Shown piece after piece: positions 39,960 through 47,472 of a DNA stretch of 64,000 bases. Below the pieces are notes generated by a model. It was not told the DNA's origin, ran no database searches, and worked only from the letters and a program-made list of their open reading frames with translations. Both the position numbers and the translations under genes were made by a program. Origin of the DNA: Nocardia yamanashiensis NBRC 100130 (lineage in GTDB: Bacteria > Actinomycetota > Actinomycetes > Mycobacteriales > Mycobacteriaceae); contig NZ_BDCD01000017.1 of the NCBI RefSeq assembly GCF_001613325.1, positions 186,001 through 250,000 on the forward strand. The letters are read 5' to 3'. The stretch's first letter is position 1, and each line of letters opens with the position of its first letter.

Positions 39960-42038
39960 ATGTCCGGGTTGCAAGGTGAGAGACCGGATTCGGCGGTGCC
40001 CGCTGAGCTGGTGGTCGATGACGAGGAGCGGCCGGCTCGGCAGTTGCCGGGGTGGGCGGGGCGGCTGGTTGCCCTGTGCGCGTTCGCGATCGCGGTGCTG
40101 GTGTTGTGGCAGGTGTTCCGGCCGTTGCCGCAAGGGAGTCAGTATTTTCTGGTTGTTTTTCTGGGGTGTGCGCTGCCGCTGGTGTTTCTGAGCTACAGCT
40201 CGGGCATCGGGGTGCGGTGGCTGGACCGGATGGACGGACCCGCCGCGGTGGACTGGGTGCTGGCGGCGATCGCGTTGGCGGTGTGCCTGTACCCGGTATG
40301 GCCGTGGCAGGTCGGGTCCGGCGGGGGTGGATACAACGCCTTCCTGGATCGGCAGGGGTTGCTGGATCCGGTGGATGTGGCGATGGGGGCGGTGACGCTC
40401 TTGCTGGTGCTGGAGGCTTGCCGGCGGACCACCGGGTGGGTGTTGCCGGTGGTGTGCTTGGCATTTCTCGGGTACGGGTATTACGGGGGATTTCTGCCGC
40501 AGCATTGGTCCATCGCGCATGCGGGGCTGGATTTCGATCAGATCGTGGACGCGTTGTACAACTCCGGGAGCGGGTTCTATGGCACACCGTTGGATGTCGC
40601 GGCCAGCTACATCGTGCTGTTCACCATCTATGGGGCGGTGCTCGACTTCTCCGGTGCGGCAAAGTTTTTCGTAGATCTGTCGGTGTCGCTGTTCCGGCGG
40701 TCACGGAGCGCGGCGGGACGCACCGCCGTCACTTCCGGGTTCCTCCTCGGAACGGTCTCGGGGTCCGGCACCGCTACCGCGGTGAGCACGGGAGTTGTCA
40801 CCTGGCCGATTCTGCGTCGGGCCGGGTATCGGCCGGAGCAGGCCGGTGGGATGCTGGCGGCGGCGGGCGTGGGAGCGATCCTGTCGCCGCCGACATTGGG
40901 GGCGGCAGCGTTCATTGTCGCCGAGTACCTTGATGTTTCGTACCTGCGAGTGCTGGTGTGGGCGACAACTCCGACATTGCTCTACTACCTCGGGATCCTG
41001 CTGGCGGTCGAGATCGATGCCCGGCGGTTCCCGCATCGCACGGTCGACCCCGGCGCGGAGAGTGAGCAGCCCGCGTCTGCCTGGAAATTGCTGGGGCGCT
41101 TCGGGTATCACTTCCTGTCATTGATCGCCATTGTGGTATTGCTGATCATCGGGGTCAGCGCCACGCGCGCAGTGGTCTACGCGACCGTCCTCGCATTCCT
41201 GCTCGCCATTGCCGATCGGCTTGCCCGCCAGCGGAACTCGCCGGAGCGGGGAACGCTCGGCGAATTCGCACTGGGCACTTTCACGGCACTCTCCATGGGA
41301 ATTCGCGCCGCCTTGCCGGTGGTGGCCGTGTGCACAGCCGCCGGAATCATCACCGCGATGACCACCAAGACGGGGCTGGGGTCGCAACTGGCAGCCCTGC
41401 TGGTGCGGGCCGCTTCGGCGATCTCGGACAACGCGACCGTAGTTCTGGCGTTCACCGTCGTATTCGCCGCCGTCGCACTGGCTTTGCTGGGCCTGGCCAT
41501 TCCGGTGACCGCGTCGTTCGTCATCGGCTGGGCCATCATCGGCCCGGCCCTGCTCACGCTCGGCGTCTCCGCGCCCGCCACCGCCATGTTCGTCTTCTAC
41601 TTCTCGGTCCTGTCCGAGGTGACGCCGCCCACCGCATTGGCCGCCGTCGGCGCCGCGGCGGTGACCGGGGCGCGCCCGATGGCCACCATGTGGCAGACGC
41701 TGCGCTACGCCCTGCCCGCCTTCCTGGTGCCGATCGTGTTCGTCCTCACGGGCTCCGGCGAACGGCTGCTGGGCCGCGGATCAGCCATCGACATCATCGC
41801 GGTCACCGCCCTCGTCTCCCTCGGCGTCGCCGCCCTCGCCATGGCCACCGGCGGCTGGATTCTCGGTGCGGGACAGGCGAATACGACAGCCCGGCTGGCG
41901 GCGGGCGCGGCCGGGCTGGCCTTGCTCTACCCCTCGCCGATCACCCTCGGCATCGGGGTCGCCCTGCTCGCGGTCGCGGCAGCGCTCACCCGGCTGGGTA
42001 CTCGTCCGGCGGGGGTGCCGGCGGAACAGGAGAAATGA
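39960..42038 (+). CDS. TRAP transporter permease, fused 4TM-12TM (TAXI type)
   Basis: A 692-residue polytopic membrane protein. The first ~200 residues form the small-subunit helices and the remainder a DctM-like domain with GFLLGTVSGSGTATAVSTGVVTWPILRRAGYRPEQAGGMLAAAGVGAILSPPTLGAAAF, the characteristic TRAP-TAXI motif. A second symmetric motif is FSVLSEVTPPTALAAVGAAAV. It imports an organic acid or similar substrate using an ion gradient. The binding protein is encoded 1 nt downstream. Confidence 0.93.
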   Translation: MSGLQGERPDSAVPAELVVDDEERPARQLPGWAGRLVALCAFAIAVLVLWQVFRPLPQGSQYFLVVFLGCALPLVFLSYSSGIGVRWLDRMDGPAAVDWVLAAIALAVCLYPVWPWQVGSGGGGYNAFLDRQGLLDPVDVAMGAVTLLLVLEACRRTTGWVLPVVCLAFLGYGYYGGFLPQHWSIAHAGLDFDQIVDALYNSGSGFYGTPLDVAASYIVLFTIYGAVLDFSGAAKFFVDLSVSLFRRSRSAAGRTAVTSGFLLGTVSGSGTATAVSTGVVTWPILRRAGYRPEQAGGMLAAAGVGAILSPPTLGAAAFIVAEYLDVSYLRVLVWATTPTLLYYLGILLAVEIDARRFPHRTVDPGAESEQPASAWKLLGRFGYHFLSLIAIVVLLIIGVSATRAVVYATVLAFLLAIADRLARQRNSPERGTLGEFALGTFTALSMGIRAALPVVAVCTAAGIITAMTTKTGLGSQLAALLVRAASAISDNATVVLAFTVVFAAVALALLGLAIPVTASFVIGWAIIGPALLTLGVSAPATAMFVFYFSVLSEVTPPTALAAVGAAAVTGARPMATMWQTLRYALPAFLVPIVFVLTGSGERLLGRGSAIDIIAVTALVSLGVAALAMATGGWILGAGQANTTARLAAGAAGLALLYPSPITLGIGVALLAVAAALTRLGTRPAGVPAEQEK

Positions 42039-42039
42039 C

Positions 42040-43029
42040 ATGAGGAAGTTCACGACTATCGCTGTGGCCGTGCTGGTTTCAGCGGGCCTGCTCACCGGCT
42101 GCGGCGGGCGGCGGGACACTCCCACCGCCGACCAAGGCGGTGCGGTCACCTGCGAGGTGAGCCAGGAAACCCGCATCGGCATCGCCACCGGCAATGCCAC
42201 CGGCGTCTACTTCGCGCTCGGAAACGCCTATGCCGAACAGATTTCCGATGCCACCGGCGGAAAGGTGAAAGCCACCGCCTCCGAGACGGGCGCTTCGGTG
42301 CAGAACATTCAGCAGCTCGTCTCCGGCACCTATCAACTCGCATTCTCCCTCGCCGATTCCGCCGCCGATGCGACCCTGGGCACCGGCAGCTTCACGGAAA
42401 AGCAACCGGTGCGCGCTATTTCACGCATCTACACCAACTACACCCAGGTGATCGTCCGCACCGGATCCGGCATCGATTCCCTGGCCGATATGCGCGGCAA
42501 ACGCGTCTCCACCGGCTCCCCCAAATCCGGCACCGAAGTAATCGCACAGCGCTTGCTGAAATCCGCCGGCCTGGACCCGGAAACCGACGTGTCCGCACAG
42601 CGCCTGGACCTGACCAAGACCGTCGACGGCCTGAAGGACGGCTCCATCGACGCCATGTTCTGGTCCGGCGGCCTCCCCACACCGGGCATTACCGACCTGT
42701 TCACCACGGCCAAGGACAAGGTGAAGTTCCTCGACATCGCCGACACGCTGGACAAGATGCGCACCGTGAACCCGGTGTACGAGCAGGGCGTCATCCCCGC
42801 CGCCGCCTACGGCCTGCCCGCCGATGTGCGGACCATCGTGGTACCCAATTTGCTGCTGGTGCGCGAGGACCTGGACGCCAACCTCGCCTGCGTGCTGACC
42901 AAGGTGCTCTTCGACCGCAAGGCCCAGCTCGAGCTGGCCAACCCGGCGGCCAAGGGGATCGACCGGGCGACGGCGCGCAACACCGCGCCGGTGGAGCTGC
43001 ATCGCGGGGCGGACAAGGCGCTGCAATAG
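42040..43029 (+). CDS. TAXI-family TRAP substrate-binding lipoprotein
   Basis: A 329-residue solute receptor. The lipobox is AGLLTGCGG (Cys21). TAXI features: ETRIGIATGNATGVYFALGNAYAEQI, the QNIQQLVSGTYQLAFSLADSA segment and DMRGKRVSTGSPKSGTEV. It captures substrate outside the membrane for the fused permease; ligand unknown, with glutamate, succinate-like or other organic acids possible. It starts 1 nt after the permease stop. Confidence 0.92.
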   Translation: MRKFTTIAVAVLVSAGLLTGCGGRRDTPTADQGGAVTCEVSQETRIGIATGNATGVYFALGNAYAEQISDATGGKVKATASETGASVQNIQQLVSGTYQLAFSLADSAADATLGTGSFTEKQPVRAISRIYTNYTQVIVRTGSGIDSLADMRGKRVSTGSPKSGTEVIAQRLLKSAGLDPETDVSAQRLDLTKTVDGLKDGSIDAMFWSGGLPTPGITDLFTTAKDKVKFLDIADTLDKMRTVNPVYEQGVIPAAAYGLPADVRTIVVPNLLLVREDLDANLACVLTKVLFDRKAQLELANPAAKGIDRATARNTAPVELHRGADKALQ

Positions 43030-43142
43030 CCTTCCGCCGCAGCGGATTCGACCGGTCCTACCAGCGAATTCGAGGGTGGGGCGGCACTTGTCGGTGCCGT
43101 CGCATACCTTATGGCCATCGTGATCGACCGGGAGGGAGAACG

Positions 43143-43652
43143 ATGGTCTCGAATCCGAGCGCCACACCGGATGAACCGGAGTGGGAAAGTACTTCTGTAG
43201 TGCGGGTATCGCCGACGGTAGCCCCGCGTAAGCTGAACAAGGTGCCCTTCGTCGAGCTGGCCGACGGCCGGCTGCAGGGCGTGGTGTCGAGCGGGTCCGA
43301 TATCGCCCGGGTCTACGTGGCCTCGGTGACGGCGGGAACGCACGGGCTCAGCTGCAGCACCAATAACAATCGGCCGTGCGGCGGGTTGAATCAGGGCTGG
43401 GCCTGCAAGCATCTGGACTCGCTGATCGAGGAAGCGGTGCTGCAGTACGGGCAGGACCGGGTGGCGCGTTTCCTGCGCGTCGAGGTGCCGGAGGGCTCGC
43501 GTCTGGCGCACTGCCTCAAGGGATCTCGCGATCCCGCGCCCGCCGCGGCGGTGTTCAGCCGGTTCCTGCGGCATCTGACGTATCTGGAATTGCCGGGCAC
43601 GCAGACCGCGATTCCCGAGCTGCAATGGTTCCCGGCGGGGGTGGGTCGCTGA
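43143..43652 (+). CDS. SWIM-like zinc-binding protein, first gene of the MoxR/VWA cassette
   Basis: A 169-residue protein. Residues 71-90 hold CSTNNNRPCGGLNQGWACKH, with Cys71, Cys79, Cys88 and His90. The last pair is the CxH of SWIM zinc fingers, while the first pair is spaced CX7C and not the classic CxC. A beta-rich start (VVRVSPTVAPRKLNKVPF, GRLQGVVSSGSDIARVYVASV) precedes it, again like SWIM proteins. SWIM domains bind DNA or protein. It has a GAGGGAGAACG ribosome site, and the stop overlaps the next start by 1 nt. Confidence 0.72.
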   Translation: MVSNPSATPDEPEWESTSVVRVSPTVAPRKLNKVPFVELADGRLQGVVSSGSDIARVYVASVTAGTHGLSCSTNNNRPCGGLNQGWACKHLDSLIEEAVLQYGQDRVARFLRVEVPEGSRLAHCLKGSRDPAPAAAVFSRFLRHLTYLELPGTQTAIPELQWFPAGVGR

Positions 43653-45031
43653 TGCGAAGCGTGCAATTGACTGCGCTGCTGGAGAATTCGCCCGAGGGCG
43701 TGACGGCGGCACTCGACGTGGTGAACGGTTTCGACACCGCGCTCGTGGACGGTTTCGCCCGGGTCTCCGAACGGCAGACCGCCGCGCTGGCCGCCCTGGC
43801 CGGATCCGTGGCGGGTTCGCCGCTGGCCGCGCCGGTCGCCGAAGCGGCGGCGAAGCTGGGCACCGGAGCGATTGGGGCGGATCAGCTGTCCGCACTGGCC
43901 GCGGCCCGCGCCGCCCTGCTCGGCGCGGTGCACGACGCCCTGCTCGGTCAGCTGGATACGGCCTTGGGCCGCAATCGATCCGGCTGGGAAGCCGCGACCG
44001 CGACGGCCGCACCGAGCCCGCTCGCGGTGGGTTCGCGAGCCTGGCTGGGCGAACTGGCCATCGCCGGCTGGCGGGGCGTGGATCACGACCTGGTGGCCGC
44101 CGCGGATCAAACCGTGGAAGCCCTGCTGGCCGATCCCGCGCTGCGGCGGCTCGCGGTGCTGCTGGACGGTTTCACCGCCGAACTCGGCGCCTCCTCGCCC
44201 GTCGCGACCATGGACCGGATTCCCGCGCGCCGCTGGGCCGACCTGTGGACCCGCGCCCTGCTGCTGTCCTGGCGCAATACCGAATCGCCTGCGCCCGAAA
44301 CGGTTTCGGGCCGCCTGCTGATCCTCGGCGTGGACGTGCACGAGCACGGCACCGCGGTGCAGGCGCAGGTGTACGGCGTGCTGGAAAGCAATGGGGCGCC
44401 GGCGCGACGGGTGCGGGTGTCGGTGAGCGCCGCCAAGGTGGACACCATTGTCGGCCCGGCCGTCTGGCAGTTGCTCAGCGGCCATCCGCAATTGCTCGCC
44501 GCGCTGGCCGGGCATCGAGTTCTGGAGCTCACCGATATGCCGCTCACGGCGACCGGTGATCTGGTGTGGCACGACGTCCGGGCGAAGGCCGGGGAGTCCG
44601 CCGATCCGTTCGTCACCGCCACCGTGCTCCTGAACGAGGCGCAGGCCCCCGCGGTCGCGCCGCTGGACCGCGATCCCGTGCACATCGCCGAACCGGTTTT
44701 GCTCGAGGGGTACCGGTTCAAGGATGGCGCAATGGAATTGGACGGTCACCGGCTCTGCGTCGAACTGCACGCCCTGCCCACCAGCGGCCCGCTCACCGCG
44801 GTCGCCGTGACCAACTCCAGCGCCATGATCGGCCTGCTGCGCTGGGACGCCGCCGGCTGGTCGGTGCGTCCGCTGGCGGTGCAGCGCAAGGTCAAGGGCG
44901 CGCTCACCGTGATCCACGGCGGTGACTGGGCGCTCGGCCCGACCGATCCGAAAATCGCCAAGGCGCAGGCCAAGTCGGGCGATGCGGTTGCGGTGCTGCG
45001 CGAACGCGCGGGACGGTTGCTGCGCAAATGA
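43652..45031 (+). CDS. Unknown 459-residue protein of the MoxR/VWA cassette
   Basis: A soluble protein without a domain I recognise. The N-terminal ~130 residues are Ala-rich helices (FARVSERQTAALAALAGSVAG, DQLSALAAARAALLGAVHDALL). The middle has LWTRALLLSWRNTESPAPETVSGRLLILGVDVHEHGTAVQAQVYG, and the rest is mixed alpha/beta, ending in basic residues. Overlaps of 1 nt with the SWIM-like gene and 4 nt with the VWA gene (ATGA) tie it to the cassette. It could be a scaffold or substrate of the AAA+ machine; nothing more can be said from the sequence. Confidence 0.75.
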   Translation: MRSVQLTALLENSPEGVTAALDVVNGFDTALVDGFARVSERQTAALAALAGSVAGSPLAAPVAEAAAKLGTGAIGADQLSALAAARAALLGAVHDALLGQLDTALGRNRSGWEAATATAAPSPLAVGSRAWLGELAIAGWRGVDHDLVAAADQTVEALLADPALRRLAVLLDGFTAELGASSPVATMDRIPARRWADLWTRALLLSWRNTESPAPETVSGRLLILGVDVHEHGTAVQAQVYGVLESNGAPARRVRVSVSAAKVDTIVGPAVWQLLSGHPQLLAALAGHRVLELTDMPLTATGDLVWHDVRAKAGESADPFVTATVLLNEAQAPAVAPLDRDPVHIAEPVLLEGYRFKDGAMELDGHRLCVELHALPTSGPLTAVAVTNSSAMIGLLRWDAAGWSVRPLAVQRKVKGALTVIHGGDWALGPTDPKIAKAQAKSGDAVAVLRERAGRLLRK

Positions 45032-46347
45032 CAAATCATGAGACGCGGCGCCAGATCCTGTACTGGCGTCTACTGGCCGGTGTCTTCAGCGGGGATCAAC
45101 AGCCCACGCTGGAGTCCGCGAGCGCGGGCATCGTCGAAGACCTGGGACTGCCCCTCGCCGTCCTGGATCCCGGCGTGTCGATAGATACAGTGGTGCAACG
45201 CTTTCCGGAGATGCGCGGCGAGTTCGAACGCCTCGACTTCACCGAGGACAAGGCCACGGATCGGGCGGAGGCCGAGCAGGCCGCGGTTGCGACGGAGCCT
45301 GGTGTCAGCGCGGACGATGTGCGCACTGCCGCAATCGTTTCCAAGCTGCTGCTGAACGTCTTCGCCACCGGTGCGGGCGCGGTCAGCGCGGGTCAGCTGG
45401 CCGGCTGGCAGTCCGATGCCAAATGGCTGAAGCACTGCCTGGGCGACGAGCAGGCCGGAGCCGTGCGCGGCGTCCTGGCCGACCTGGAAGCCGATCTGGT
45501 CAACCGCATGCGCTTGCGCGAGGTGCTGGCCGATCCGCAATTGGCGGCGCAGCTCACCCCGAGCATGTCCCTGGTCGAACAGCTGTTGCGCGACAAGCAC
45601 AATCTGTCCGGCGTCGCCCTGGCCAATGCCAAGGCGCTCATCAAGCGCTTCGTGGACGAGGTCGCCGAGGTGCTGCGCACCCAGGTGGCGCAGACCAGCG
45701 TCGGCACCATCGACCGCACCGTGCCGCCCAAGCGCATTCTGCGGAATCTGGATGTCGACAAGACCATCTGGAAGAACCTGCCCAACTGGAACCCGCAGGA
45801 CGAGCGCCTCTATGTGGACCGCCTGTACTACAAGCACACCGCCAAGCGCACCGTTCCCGCCAAGATGATCGTGGTCGTGGACCAGTCCGGTTCCATGGTG
45901 GACGCCATGGTCAACTGCACCATCCTGGCCTCGATCTTCGCGGGCCTGCCCAAGGTGGACGTGCACCTGGTCGCCTACGACACCAATGCCCTGGATCTCA
46001 GCCCCTGGGTGCACGATCCGTTCGAGGTGCTGCTGCGCACCCAGCTCGGCGGCGGCACCGACGGCCGCGTCGCCATGTCCCTGGCCCAGCCCAAGATCGA
46101 GGATCCGGCCAACACCGTCATGGTGTGGATCTCGGACTTCTACGAATGGGAGTGCCAGGAGCTGTACGAGAGCATGGAGGCCGTCCATCGCTCCGGGGTG
46201 AAGTTCATCCCCGTCGGCTCGGTCAACAGCTCCGGCCATCAGAGCGTGAACCCGTGGTTCCGCGAGCGCTTCAAACAGCTCGGCACCCCGGTCCTTTCGG
46301 GCCGCATCCAGAAGCTCGTGCACGAGCTCAAGAACTTCATCGACTAG
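45028..46347 (+). CDS. VWA-domain protein with intact MIDAS
   Basis: A 439-residue protein. Residues about 1-240 are helical with the segment PSMSLVEQLLRDKHNLSGVALANAKALIKRF. The C-terminal von Willebrand A domain has the MIDAS motif VVVDQSGSM (Asp285, Ser287, Ser289), LGGGTDGRVAM for the Thr/Gly loop and VWISDFYEWE for the Asp. Cytosolic VWA proteins pair with MoxR AAA+ ATPases, as in CoxD/CoxE, BchD/BchI and RavA/ViaA, to remodel or load metal into a client. The next gene is that ATPase. Confidence 0.9.
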   Translation: MTNHETRRQILYWRLLAGVFSGDQQPTLESASAGIVEDLGLPLAVLDPGVSIDTVVQRFPEMRGEFERLDFTEDKATDRAEAEQAAVATEPGVSADDVRTAAIVSKLLLNVFATGAGAVSAGQLAGWQSDAKWLKHCLGDEQAGAVRGVLADLEADLVNRMRLREVLADPQLAAQLTPSMSLVEQLLRDKHNLSGVALANAKALIKRFVDEVAEVLRTQVAQTSVGTIDRTVPPKRILRNLDVDKTIWKNLPNWNPQDERLYVDRLYYKHTAKRTVPAKMIVVVDQSGSMVDAMVNCTILASIFAGLPKVDVHLVAYDTNALDLSPWVHDPFEVLLRTQLGGGTDGRVAMSLAQPKIEDPANTVMVWISDFYEWECQELYESMEAVHRSGVKFIPVGSVNSSGHQSVNPWFRERFKQLGTPVLSGRIQKLVHELKNFID

Positions 46348-46356
46348 GAGAACACC

Positions 46357-47472
46357 ATGAACGACGTTTTGCGCGCCCCCGCCGAGACCAAGTACGCCGA
46401 GGAACTGGACTGGCTGGAGTCCATCGACGACGGGGCGAAGCCCTTCGCGTGGCGGTTGAGCCCGAAGATGGTGCGGCTGTTCATTCTCGGCTCCGAACGC
46501 GCCGACGGGCTGGACCGCGTGGTCGAGCAGAAGTGGTTCGGCGACCGCAGTTTCGTCGAGCGCAGCATCGTCACCCTCGCCTCCGACCGCGGACTGCTGC
46601 TGATCGGCGATCCGGGCACCGGCAAGAGCTGGCTGGCCGAGCTGCTGTCGGCGGCCATCAGCCGCAATTCCACGCTGGTGGTGCAGGGTACGGCCGGCAC
46701 CACCGAGGACCACATCAAGTACTCGTGGAACATCTCCATGGTGATCGCCAAGGGGCAGTCGCGGGAGTCGATGATCCCCTCCCCCATCATGACCGCCATG
46801 GAGCAGGGCGTGATCGGGCGTTTCGAGGAGCTCACCCGCTCCACCAGCGACGTGCAGGACGCGCTGATCTCCATCCTGTCCGAGAAGTACGTCTCGATTC
46901 CCGAGCTCGACGACGACAACGTGGTGTTCGCGCAGCCCGGTTTCTCGATCATCGCGACCGCCAACAGCCGTGACCGCGGCGTCAACGATCTGTCCTCAGC
47001 GCTCAAACGGCGCTTCAATTTCGTGCGCATCCCGGTGGTGTCCAACAAGAAGAGCGAAGCGGAGATCGTGCGCTTCCGGACCGCGGAACTGTTGCGCCGC
47101 CACCAGATCGAACTGGAACTGCCGCCCACACTGCTCGACATCCTGCTGGACAGCTTCGCCGACCTGCGCGCGGCCGCCGCGGCCTCCACCAATGACGACG
47201 ACAAGCTGGAGTCGGCGCTGTCCACGGCCGAGCAGATCGGCGTGCTCGAGGACGCCATCCTGCACAGCCAGTTCTTCGGCGAGCGCGCGCTCAAGGCCGA
47301 AACCCTGGCCGGATCGCTGGTGGGTTCGCTGGTGCGCCGGCAGCCCGAGGACCTGGCCATCCTGAACAAGTACCTGCACGGCGTGGTGGAACCGCGCAGC
47401 AAGGACAAGAAGGGCGGCGAATGGGCCGAATTCCTGGAGGGCGGCCGGGCGGCGATCGCGAGACTGTCGTGA
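46357..47472 (+). CDS. MoxR-type AAA+ ATPase with Asp-to-Glu Walker B
   Basis: A 371-residue AAA+ protein. Walker A is GDPGTGKS (84-91); the Walker B region is VIGRFEELTRSTSDVQDALISILSEK, Glu-Glu where most MoxR proteins have Asp-Glu; sensor 1 is FSIIATANSRDRGVNDLSSALKRRF, including the arginine finger. The C-terminal lid is LLDILLDSFADLRAAAA. It has an AGGAGAACACC site 9 nt after the VWA stop. It should form a hexamer powering the VWA partner. Confidence 0.92.
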   Translation: MNDVLRAPAETKYAEELDWLESIDDGAKPFAWRLSPKMVRLFILGSERADGLDRVVEQKWFGDRSFVERSIVTLASDRGLLLIGDPGTGKSWLAELLSAAISRNSTLVVQGTAGTTEDHIKYSWNISMVIAKGQSRESMIPSPIMTAMEQGVIGRFEELTRSTSDVQDALISILSEKYVSIPELDDDNVVFAQPGFSIIATANSRDRGVNDLSSALKRRFNFVRIPVVSNKKSEAEIVRFRTAELLRRHQIELELPPTLLDILLDSFADLRAAAAASTNDDDKLESALSTAEQIGVLEDAILHSQFFGERALKAETLAGSLVGSLVRRQPEDLAILNKYLHGVVEPRSKDKKGGEWAEFLEGGRAAIARLS

